Shown one piece after another: positions 1 through 7,108 of a DNA stretch of 64,000 nucleotides. The notes below the pieces were generated by a model. It worked only from the letters and a program-made list of their open reading frames with translations, was not told where the DNA came from and ran no database searches. The translations under genes and the position numbers were made by a program. Positions within the stretch are counted from its first letter, which is position 1. Each line of letters starts with the position of its first letter. The DNA is from Bacteroidales bacterium (GTDB lineage: Bacteria > Bacteroidota > Bacteroidia > Bacteroidales > Marinilabiliaceae), in the NCBI GenBank assembly GCA_900766825.1, contig CAAFWU010000037.1, forward strand, positions 1-64,000, written 5' to 3'.

Positions 1-44
1 CCAATGGTACTGCACACGAGTGTGGGAGAGTAGGTTGCCGCCAC
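1..44 (+). rRNA. rrf: 5S ribosomal RNA, 3' end only (partial)
   Basis: The first bases match the conserved 3' part of bacterial 5S rRNA: ATGGTACTGC, then GTGGGAGAGTAGGTTGCCGCCA. The gene begins outside the window. A strong terminator follows directly, which is the usual end of an rRNA operon, so 16S and 23S genes probably lie upstream. The exact 3' end is uncertain by a few bases. Confidence 0.9.
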
Positions 45-51
45 CTATCAC

Positions 52-88
52 AAGTCCGATAAGAAAACTCTTATCGGACTTTTTTTTT
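52..88 (+). terminator. rRNA operon intrinsic terminator
   Basis: Inverted repeat AAGTCCGATAAG / CTTATCGGACTT, a 12-bp perfect stem with a short A-rich loop, followed by a run of T. It sits a few bases after the 5S end. Confidence 0.92.
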
Positions 89-144
89 GTACCCCCCACC
101 CCAAAAAAATTAAAAACCACCATACCCCCCGCCAGTAGTAAAAA

Positions 145-363
145 GGGCGCGACCGCGCCCCCCGTTATTTCTCCGCAAACTCAACCGTCGTACCGCACCC
201 CACTGTTGTGTTCTCCATAAGTTCAGTGGTCGCGACCGCGCCCCCTCCTTCTCCCTTGTGTTCTCTCCGCAGCCACAAGAGCACCGTGTAGTGCCCTCAT
301 TGGTTGTCTCACACCATTACCGTCTTCTCCATTAGGCTGAACCACAGGCGCGACCGCGCCCCC
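145..363. repeat. three GC-rich direct repeats CGCGACCGCGCCCCC after the rRNA operon
   Basis: An identical 15-mer occurs at 148-162, 231-245 and 349-363. The core CGCGACCGCG is nearly self-complementary, and copy 1 can form a small GGGCGC/GCGCCC hairpin. Copies 2 and 3 are also preceded by related text (TTCTCCATAAG and TTCTCCATTAG). Spacing is irregular (83 and 118), so this is not a CRISPR array. The rest of 90-560 holds no gene that I can support. Confidence 0.7.
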
Positions 364-559
364 AATAAATTATCCCCCGTTGTATTTTTTTAATACCTTA
401 AAAAGCGTCATAATGCCTCCTTTGTTGCGCCCACAGTACCACTTCTTCTCAAACAACTAAATCAGCCCTATAGTAAACTGAAAAGAGGAAAGACGCTAGA
501 ATTGCATCCCCCCTCTTTGTCACTTTTATTGTCTTTTATTCAACAATTTATATTTAGCT

Positions 560-1117
560 TTATATTTTAGCTTCAATCAGACATAACCTATTAGTTAGTT
601 TTTTTAGTTGTTGTTGAGTAAATCCAGCAGCTTCTTTCTTGATCATATCCCTAACTCGTTCTAAACGTGCCATATTCTCTATTTCTGACTCATACGTCCT
701 TTCATTCTTGCTATTAACGAAGCGATTTATTTTGTGTAGTATTTCTTTTATTTCTTGAACCTCTTTCCTATACGCAACTTTTATAACATTCTCTTCATAC
801 CGCTTATCTCTTTTTTTGTGTAGTTTTCTATAGTGTGTTTCTATGATTACTTCTTTCGATGTTGTGTGATAACAGTTACAAGTATCACAAAAGTAACTTC
901 TAATCGGTCCATATCCGTTTTCCATTAAAATCTTCTCGTGGTTATACCGAATGTATAGATCAGCCTCTTCTCGTGTTGCAAATTGCTTTTTAGCTTTTTG
1001 GCTTTGCAAACAATACACCCCTCTCTTTTTCGCTTTATTTTTAGCTCTTGACTCATCTTTTTTTCGCCATGAGTCGTGGTGATTTATATGTGACATAAGC
1101 ATATAGTTTTTTGTCAC
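560..1117 (-). CDS. hypothetical protein with a CxxC...H zinc-ribbon-like motif
   Basis: A 185-residue basic, AT-rich protein with no signal peptide or membrane segment. Residues about 33-70 (GVYCLQSQKAKKQFATREEA onward) look like the small Bacteroidota/phage proteins in which a residue-conversion region is followed by a CxxC zinc knuckle. Here the knuckle is YFCDTCNCYHTTS, with one CxxC and a nearby His. The C-terminal half (130-185) is rich in Glu and Lys and probably helical. Alternative starts exist at Met6 and Met8. Low GC next to an rRNA operon may mean acquisition by transfer. Function is unknown; nucleic-acid binding is only a guess from the basic composition and the metal-binding motif. 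Confidence 0.65.
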   Translation of the reverse strand: MTKNYMLMSHINHHDSWRKKDESRAKNKAKKRGVYCLQSQKAKKQFATREEADLYIRYNHEKILMENGYGPIRSYFCDTCNCYHTTSKEVIIETHYRKLHKKRDKRYEENVIKVAYRKEVQEIKEILHKINRFVNSKNERTYESEIENMARLERVRDMIKKEAAGFTQQQLKKLTNRLCLIEAKI

Positions 1118-1439
1118 CCTAATAAGGACAACAAGTTGGTTTTATTGAAAGCGTTTTCTTTTTTAATCGCTTTTGTGTTATATTTTGTCAAATTTCGTGC
1201 CATACTGTTGTTTTTAATCTCATCATGTCTTTTGGTCATTAATTCCATATTCTTATCTGACAAAGTAACATTTTATTGCAGTTTTTCTGCCATTCTGACA
1301 TATTTTAATTTCTTTTTATTTGCTCGCTTTTTCTCTCTCACCCAGAAATGCTATTTTTGAATACAGTCCGATACTTTTCTATCGATTTTTATTTTTTGAT
1401 AGACATAATATTTTATAATTTATATAACCTTCTTATCAA

Positions 1440-1787
1440 ATGGCCCAGCATCACGAATTAGGTAAACTAGGGGAGGATTTTGCCGCCAATTTTCTCATGA
1501 CCAAAGGCTACAACATCATTTTTCGCAATTGGAGATGCCGACACCTTGAGGTAGATATCGTGGCCATGGATGCCAATACTTTGGTTTTTGTTGAGGTTAA
1601 GACAAGACACAACGCCATGACCCCATCCGATCTCATATCATATCGGAAGATGCAGTTTCTCCGCAATGCTGCCGAGGCCTATATCAAACATTTTGGGTAC
1701 CAAGGAGATGCTCGTTTCGACGTTATCATTCTAACCAAAACTCCTTTAGGTTTCCGAGTTGAACACATCCAAGAGGCCTTCCGTTAA
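1440..1787 (+). CDS. yraN: YraN family (UPF0102) endonuclease-like protein
   Basis: 115 residues, the normal length of UPF0102. Conserved pattern in order: GKLGEDFAANFL, GYNIIFRNWR, EVDIVAMDANTLVFVEVKTR. The E-x-D...E-V-K arrangement is the signature of the PD-(D/E)XK-like nuclease fold to which YraN belongs; the cellular substrate is not known. It starts at ATG 1440 after a very AT-rich stretch (1118-1439) in which I see no credible gene. It stands alone: the next gene begins 160 bases later and has a signal peptide and a separate role. Confidence 0.9.
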   Translation: MAQHHELGKLGEDFAANFLMTKGYNIIFRNWRCRHLEVDIVAMDANTLVFVEVKTRHNAMTPSDLISYRKMQFLRNAAEAYIKHFGYQGDARFDVIILTKTPLGFRVEHIQEAFR

Positions 1788-1947
1788 TCAACCTTGTTTC
1801 GACTGTAGATAATCTCCGCTTTTTGGGGGAGCCCCAATTCGCACATATTCCACCTCCCTTTTAATCTCTTTGTAAAATAGGTACCAACTCTTTGTAATCA
1901 CTTAAGCCTAATATTGCAGCAAAAATTTAAGCAAAAGATTACAACAG

Positions 1948-4797
1948 ATGGAAACCTTTAAACGACTGGCTCTGACTTATAGTCTCACGGCCGTGCTCGC
2001 TTGCGCTGCTGTTCACAATGTGTGGGCCGACAATGCACCCTCTTACACCCCTCGACAAGTTAATATTCCCAACACATCTTCTGCTGCTGGCGTCGGCTCG
2101 GTCCGCGGGCGTGTTGTTGACTCTGACGGTCAAGTCCTCCCAGGCGCTGTCGTCTATATCTCCGAACTCGGCACTGGTGCTGTTAGCGACCTCAATGGTT
2201 TTTACACAATAGCAGGCGTTCCCGCTGGATCCTATACACTCAAGGTTAACTATGTTGGCTATCAGCCCAATGAGGTTCAAGTTAACATCGCAGATAACGG
2301 CGTTTTGGAAAACGATGTTATTATGGACGCTGGCGTCGAACTTGAGCAGGTTGATGTTCAAGCTGCATTCCAAGGGCAGCGTCGGGCCGTTAGTATGCAG
2401 AAGAACGGAATGGGAATTAAGAACGTTGTCTCGGGCGACGAAGTCGGTAAATTCCCCGATTCCAACATTGGCGATGCCCTCAAGCGTCTCCCTGGCATCA
2501 ATGTTCAGTACGATCAAGGAGAGGCTCGTTTCGGTCAGGTCCGTGGCACTAGTGCCGACCTTACTTCTGTTACCATCAACGGAAACCGTCTTCCTTCGGC
2601 CGAGGGCGACACACGCAACGTTCAGCTCGACCTTATACCTGCCGACATGGTTCAGACCATCGAGGTCAGCAAGGTGGTGACCTCAGACATGGACGGTGAT
2701 GCCATTGGTGGAGCCATCAACCTTGTCACAAAACAGACTCCCTATAAACGTCTCTTTAATGCCACGGTTGGTACTGGTTTCAACTGGGTAAGCGAGAAAC
2801 CTCAGCTTAACTTGGGGCTCACTTGGGGGCAACGTTTCATTGGCGATAAGTTGGGTCTCATGGCCGCCGCTTCGTTTCAGTTGGCTCCTGGTGGCTCAGA
2901 CAACTGTGAGTTCGAGTACGAAGAGGACGATGACCTCAATGTTGTGCTGGTCGAGGCTCAGGCTCGTCAATATTACGTTACCCGTCAGCGCCAAAGCTAC
3001 TCTCTCTCGGCCGACTTCGTCTTCAATCCTCTCCACAAGATTGCATTCAAGGGCATCTATAATCGTCGCGACGACTGGGAGAATCGTTTCCGCATCTCAT
3101 ATAAAAAGCTAAGCTCTAAAGAGAGCAAACAGAAGGTCGTTCTTCAAACCAAGGGCGGCAGCTCTGATAACAACGATGCCCGACTCGAGAAACAACAGAC
3201 CATGGACTTTACCCTCGATGGTGAGCATCATTTCGGTCGCCTCGAGTTCAAGTGGCTCGGCTCATATGCACGCGCTTCGGAGGATCGTCCTGAAGAACGT
3301 TACTTCGGAGTTGCCCTCTCCGACCCTTTCTCGGGTACTTTCGAGAACGAGGGTGGTAAGAAACCCTACTCTACCAAGCAGATTGCAGCTTTCGACGAGG
3401 CCAAATGGAATATCGATGAGTTGAGCAATAGTAATCAAGAGATTTTTGAAAACGAATGGAAAGCCCGTTTGGACTTCAACCTCCCCATGGCTCGTGGCAA
3501 CTTTGGAAACAAGTTGGCCTTTGGTGGCAAGTTCGTCTCTAAAACCAAAGAGCGAGAAACACATTGTTTCGACTATATCGATGCCTACGAAGATGCCTAT
3601 GGCGATGATTGGAAGAATCATCTGACCTCAGAAATCCGCGATGGCTTCATGGCTGGAGAGTGCTATCCCATTGGAACTAATTTTATTGACAATGCCTACC
3701 TTGGCTCCATTGACTTCGCTTCACTTAAGGGCGAGGAAATTCTTGAGGAGGCTTCGGGCAACTATCATGCAACCGAAAAAATAGGTAGCGGTTATTTGCG
3801 TCTCGATCAGCGTCTGGGACGCAAACTCACAGCTGTGCTTGGTGTGCGTTTGGAGCATACTGCCCTCAACTATCGTGGTTTCAACTGGGTTGTGGACGAG
3901 AACGAAGAGGAATCTCTCATCGAGACTGGCGAACATAAGAACGACTATACCAACGTTTTGCCAAGTGTCCTCTTTAAACTCGATGCCACCGATGACTTTA
4001 AGGTTCGCCTATCTTTCACCGAGACTCTCTCCCGTCCCAAGTACTCGGCTCTTATCCCCTGCATCAACTACTCCATTGCCGACGAGGAGGCCACCATTGG
4101 CAACCCTGGTCTCGACCCCACCACATCTCTTAACTTCGACTTCGGCCTCGAGTATTACTTCAAAGGCGTAGGCATGGTTGGCGCTGGCGTATTCTACAAG
4201 AATGTGCGCGACGTTATCGTGGACGAGACTTGGATCGGTGAGTCGACCGAAATCCCAGCCTCCATTGGCGAGAAGTATACCATCACCAAAACCATCAATG
4301 CCTACGATGCCGACCTGCTTGGTGTTGAGGTCTCGCTCCAGCGCGACTTCGGTTTCATCACCCCAGCTCTTAAGTGCATCGGTCTCTATGGCAACTATAC
4401 CTACACTCACTCCAAGACCAAGAACTACAAGTTTGAGCATCGCAACGTTGCGGACGGTGAAGATATTCGCATGACGGGTTCGCCCGAGCACTCTGGCAAT
4501 GCTTCGCTCTTCTATGAGCGCAATGGTCTTAGCTTGCGTCTCTCGTACAATGTGGCCTCCAGCTTTATCGACGAAATGGGTGTGTCCGACCAGTTGGATC
4601 GCTTCTACGATCGCGTTAACTACATGGATTTTAACGCTTCCTACACATTTGGTAAGCGTGTGAAAACCACCATATATGCCGACGCCACCAACCTGCTCAA
4701 TCAACCCCTTCGCTACTATCAGGGTACCGAGGATCGCACCATGCAGGTCGAGTACTATGGCGTGCGTGCCGATTTGGGAGTCAAGTTCAACTTCTAA
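1948..4797 (+). CDS. TonB-dependent outer-membrane receptor with carboxypeptidase-like N-terminal domain
   Basis: 949 residues. A signal peptide (about 1-27, cleaved after VWA) leads to a carboxypeptidase-regulatory-like domain (about 50-140, GRVVDSDGQVLPGAVVYISE ... GYQPNEVQVNI). The plug domain follows (about 145-265: FPDSNIGDALKRLPGINV, VTINGNRLPSAEGDTRNVQL, GDAIGGAINLVTK), then a long barrel ending in Phe. The plug resembles the TonB-Xanth-Caul type of receptor rather than SusC, and no susD follows. The next gene, 20 bases downstream, is a secreted acid phosphatase. I therefore infer import of a phosphorylated compound or of phosphate-linked substrate, but the ligand cannot be read from the sequence. 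Confidence 0.92.
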   Translation: METFKRLALTYSLTAVLACAAVHNVWADNAPSYTPRQVNIPNTSSAAGVGSVRGRVVDSDGQVLPGAVVYISELGTGAVSDLNGFYTIAGVPAGSYTLKVNYVGYQPNEVQVNIADNGVLENDVIMDAGVELEQVDVQAAFQGQRRAVSMQKNGMGIKNVVSGDEVGKFPDSNIGDALKRLPGINVQYDQGEARFGQVRGTSADLTSVTINGNRLPSAEGDTRNVQLDLIPADMVQTIEVSKVVTSDMDGDAIGGAINLVTKQTPYKRLFNATVGTGFNWVSEKPQLNLGLTWGQRFIGDKLGLMAAASFQLAPGGSDNCEFEYEEDDDLNVVLVEAQARQYYVTRQRQSYSLSADFVFNPLHKIAFKGIYNRRDDWENRFRISYKKLSSKESKQKVVLQTKGGSSDNNDARLEKQQTMDFTLDGEHHFGRLEFKWLGSYARASEDRPEERYFGVALSDPFSGTFENEGGKKPYSTKQIAAFDEAKWNIDELSNSNQEIFENEWKARLDFNLPMARGNFGNKLAFGGKFVSKTKERETHCFDYIDAYEDAYGDDWKNHLTSEIRDGFMAGECYPIGTNFIDNAYLGSIDFASLKGEEILEEASGNYHATEKIGSGYLRLDQRLGRKLTAVLGVRLEHTALNYRGFNWVVDENEEESLIETGEHKNDYTNVLPSVLFKLDATDDFKVRLSFTETLSRPKYSALIPCINYSIADEEATIGNPGLDPTTSLNFDFGLEYYFKGVGMVGAGVFYKNVRDVIVDETWIGESTEIPASIGEKYTITKTINAYDADLLGVEVSLQRDFGFITPALKCIGLYGNYTYTHSKTKNYKFEHRNVADGEDIRMTGSPEHSGNASLFYERNGLSLRLSYNVASSFIDEMGVSDQLDRFYDRVNYMDFNASYTFGKRVKTTIYADATNLLNQPLRYYQGTEDRTMQVEYYGVRADLGVKFNF

Positions 4798-4817
4798 TAA
4801 AAAGGTAGGTTCTCGTT

Positions 4818-5786
4818 ATGCAACATCTCACTATCAGAAGGTTAGCCGCACTCTTGTTGGCTACTATCTTCCTCTCGTTGCAGGGGCTGTGTCACATAGT
4901 AGCACAAACTAAGTTCGATTACGAGGCTGTAGACCATTGTTCTAACGTCTTCATTGTCAACGATATGGGGCGCAATGGTTACTATGACCAAAAGCCCATT
5001 GCCGAACTTATGGGAACAATGGCGGAGCAAGGTGCCGACCCTGAATGCATCTTGGCTCTTGGCGATGTCCACCACTTCAATGGCGTGCAGAGTGTCCAAG
5101 ATCCTCTTTGGCTAACAAATTTCGAACTTATCTATTCCCACCCCGAGCTCATGCTCGACTGGTTCCCCATTTTGGGCAATCATGAGTATCGTGGCAACAC
5201 TCAGGCCGTTCTTGATTATGCTCAAGTTAGTCGCCGTTGGGTCATGCCCGCTCGTTACTATACCCATGTTGTCGAGGGGCATGGAACGCAGATCCGCATC
5301 ATTATGTTGGACACCACGCCGCTCATCTCTAAGTATCGTAAAGACTCACAGACCTATCCCGATGCCGTTAAGCAAGATGACGAGGCTCAGCTTAGGTGGC
5401 TCGACAAGACCCTTAGTGAGGCAACGGAGCAGTGGGTGGTTGTTGTTGGGCACCATCCTGTCTATGCCCAAACACCCAAGGCTGAGGATGAACGAACCGA
5501 CATGCAGAAACGTGTGGGTGCCATTCTGGAGCGCCATGCCAACGTCAATATGTACATCTGTGGGCATATCCATAATTTCCAACACATCAAGCCTCAGGGC
5601 TCGCATGTTCACTATGTTGTCAACTCTGCTGCCTCCCTTGCGCGAAAGGTCAAGGCCATCGACGGCACCGTTTTTTGCAGCCCTGAACCAGGTTTCTCCA
5701 TCCTCTCGGCAAACAAGAGTAGCTTGACCCTTAGGATGGTGGATAAGAATGGCAATGTCCTGCACACCATTTCTATTGACAAATAG
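4818..5786 (+). CDS. secreted metallophosphoesterase, tartrate-resistant (type 5) acid phosphatase-like
   Basis: 322 residues with a signal peptide (about 1-30, ending IVAQ). Calcineurin-type metallophosphoesterase motifs appear in order: VNDMGRNGYYD (first metal-binding Asp; the usual GDWG is altered to NDMG), ALGDVHHFNGV (GD), ILGNHEYRGN (GNHE), VVGHHPVY (GHHP) and ICGHIHNFQHI (GHxH). Order and spacing fit the ACP5/purple acid phosphatase group, which hydrolyses phosphomonoesters. It lies 20 bases after the TonB receptor, so the two are probably one transcription unit: the enzyme would release phosphate or a dephosphorylated ligand in the periplasm or outside. Confidence 0.85.
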   Translation: MQHLTIRRLAALLLATIFLSLQGLCHIVAQTKFDYEAVDHCSNVFIVNDMGRNGYYDQKPIAELMGTMAEQGADPECILALGDVHHFNGVQSVQDPLWLTNFELIYSHPELMLDWFPILGNHEYRGNTQAVLDYAQVSRRWVMPARYYTHVVEGHGTQIRIIMLDTTPLISKYRKDSQTYPDAVKQDDEAQLRWLDKTLSEATEQWVVVVGHHPVYAQTPKAEDERTDMQKRVGAILERHANVNMYICGHIHNFQHIKPQGSHVHYVVNSAASLARKVKAIDGTVFCSPEPGFSILSANKSSLTLRMVDKNGNVLHTISIDK

Positions 5787-5909
5787 ATAACCTAAAGCTT
5801 TCATTATGCCGTTATTCTTAGGTGCCAACCTCTTTGTCCGTTATGTATTTTGTTGTGTTAGGCAGAATATAGTTGGTACCACTTTACATTGAGAATGACT
5901 GATTTGCAG

Positions 5910-5963
5910 TAAGTGTACGCCCATAAGGTCTTTGCCTTATGGGCGTTTTTCTTTGTACACTTA
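5910..5963 (+). terminator. terminator with nested inverted repeats after the phosphatase gene
   Basis: Inner stem GCCCATAAGG (5919-5928) / CCTTATGGGC (5935-5944) followed by GTTTTTCTTT, a good intrinsic terminator. A second, outer pair TAAGTGTAC (5910-5918) / GTACACTTA (5955-5963) perfectly brackets the hairpin and its T tract. The rest of 5787-6180 holds related GGTRCCAAC motifs and the promoter of the next gene. Confidence 0.8.
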
Positions 5964-6027
5964 CTTGTCTTTAGAACCCTTATAAATTATATACTCAGCT
6001 TACATTTTTCTCTCCTCCTGTATCATG

Positions 6028-6055
6028 TTTGAGTACAACCCTACCTCTACCTTTG
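6028..6055 (+). promoter_or_regulatory. Bacteroidota-type promoter for the small lipoprotein gene
   Basis: TTTG at 6028-6031 and TACCTTTG at 6048-6055 match the TTTG / TAnnTTTG consensus, with a 16-base spacer. The predicted leader before the ATG at 6180 is about 120 bases. Confidence 0.55.
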
Positions 6056-6179
6056 TGTCAAAGATTGGTGAACAACTTTTTCCTTGGCTCAATATTTTTT
6101 ACAAAAAGGCCTCAGATCAGGAACTCTTGCGAAGTTTGTCAATCTATAATAGAAATTCATAACCAAACATTTAAGCAAT

Positions 6180-6590
6180 ATGAAATCAATTGCCAATTCA
6201 GCAGTAGTCATGAAATCCTTTGTTGTCTTCTTCTGTGCGCTTGTCCTTGGGTTCTCAGTGACAAGTTGCAGCGATGATGACGATGTAAAACCCAGCTACA
6301 GCGAGTACACATCGCTCTTCTCTACGGTCAGCACTTTTGTAACTAAACTCAGTGCCAGCTCATCCAACTCATATCCCATAAGTGGTTCGTCAAAGAAGAC
6401 CACATCGGATGGCAAGTTTGTGGTAACTCCAATGGGGCGTCTGATAGGTGTTGCACCCAAGTCCAGTATGTCAACTAAAGAGCTTACCAAAGTTAAGGAA
6501 GCCCTTGAGTGGAAGTTTGGCGACAAAGCTTGTGTCAACGAAATCTTTCTGAATAGTGGTGGTGGCATAACCATCGATTGTCGCAGATAA
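6180..6590 (+). CDS. small putative lipoprotein
   Basis: 136 residues. The N-terminus has a hydrophobic signal segment ending in a lipobox (FSVTSC, Cys about residue 30) followed at once by SDDDD. An acidic run after the cysteine is the known surface-export signal of Bacteroidota lipoproteins, so the protein is probably outer-membrane anchored and may face outside. The start may also be the Met at residue 11 (MKSFVVFF), which gives a more typical signal peptide. No domain recognised in the mature part. It is flanked by its own promoter and a strong terminator, so it is probably a single-gene unit. Confidence 0.75.
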   Translation: MKSIANSAVVMKSFVVFFCALVLGFSVTSCSDDDDVKPSYSEYTSLFSTVSTFVTKLSASSSNSYPISGSSKKTTSDGKFVVTPMGRLIGVAPKSSMSTKELTKVKEALEWKFGDKACVNEIFLNSGGGITIDCRR

Positions 6591-6623
6591 AGCAGTTTTT
6601 CAAGTATCTACACCATAAAGTCA

Positions 6624-6664
6624 AAAGCCGATAAAGCAGTGAACCACACTGCTTTATCGGCTTT
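6624..6664 (+). terminator. long perfect hairpin terminator after the lipoprotein gene
   Basis: A perfect 18-bp stem, AAAGCCGATAAAGCAGTG / CACTGCTTTATCGGCTTT, around a 5-base loop. It begins 33 bases after the stop codon. The U tract is short. Confidence 0.8.
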
Positions 6665-6711
6665 AACTGTTTCCGCGTGCCAGCATCAAACATTGCGCGC
6701 AGTAAAATATT

Positions 6712-6750
6712 ACAAAAAAAAAGAAGTCACTCCATTAGGAGTGACTTCTT
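6712..6750 (-). terminator. terminator for tRNA-Glu
   Basis: Read on the minus strand: AAGAAGTCACTCC, loop TAAT, GGAGTGACTTCTT, then an unbroken T run. It lies directly after the 3' end of the tRNA. Confidence 0.88.
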
Positions 6751-6756
6751 ACACTG

Positions 6757-6828
6757 TAGTCGATAAGAGAATCGAACTCTTATTACCAGATTGAGAATCT
6801 GATGTCCTAACCGTTAGACGAATCGACC
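6757..6828 (-). tRNA. tRNA-Glu, anticodon CTC
   Basis: The minus strand folds as a cloverleaf. The acceptor stem is GGTCGAT/ATCGACT and the D arm is GTCT...GGAC. The anticodon arm is TCAGA-TTCTCAA-TCTGG, giving anticodon CTC (reads GAG, Glu). The T arm is AAGAG-TTCGATT-CTCTT. The 3' CCA is not encoded, as is common in this phylum. The sequence was folded by eye. Confidence 0.9.
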
Positions 6829-6850
6829 ATCTTGTCTCATTTTTACACTG

Positions 6851-6882
6851 CAAAGATAGTGGCTTTATTTATATCTTGCAAT
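6851..6882 (-). promoter_or_regulatory. promoter of tRNA-Glu
   Basis: On the minus strand TATCTTTG (6851-6858) fits the TAnnTTTG box, with ATTG about 19 bases further upstream. It lies about 22 bases before the tRNA 5' end. Confidence 0.6.
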
Positions 6883-6954
6883 AGTTAGCCCCCAAAAAGT
6901 TTTAAAAAATTTAATCTTCTTCTTATCCCTCAATCTTTATCTGTTTTATAACAT

Positions 6955-7003
6955 AAAAAAAGCGCAGCCTCAAGGGGGGTGATTCTTGAAGCTACGCTGA
7001 GAA
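6955..7003 (-). terminator. terminator of the leftward hexuronate operon
   Basis: On the minus strand: AGCGTAGCTTCAAG, loop, CTTGAGGCTGCGCT, then a T run. It lies about 100 bases after the uxaA stop. The stem has small mismatches. Confidence 0.78.
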
Positions 7004-7108
7004 ACAAACTATAAAACTAACAGATTTTCAAACGACTACGCTAAATTAGGGTAGGGGGCTGTGAATTAGAATGTGTCAAACCTTTACTCTTGCCTCCGAA
7101 ACCGCACA

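Noticed and set aside
145..363. possible CRISPR array from the repeated CGCGACCGCGCCCCC
   Set aside because: Only three 15-base copies with unequal spacing (83 and 118) and no cas genes.
1136..1360. 74-codon hydrophobic frame starting with TTG
   Set aside because: Very AT-rich DNA gives a Phe/Leu-rich translation by composition. No promoter, conserved motif or good start.
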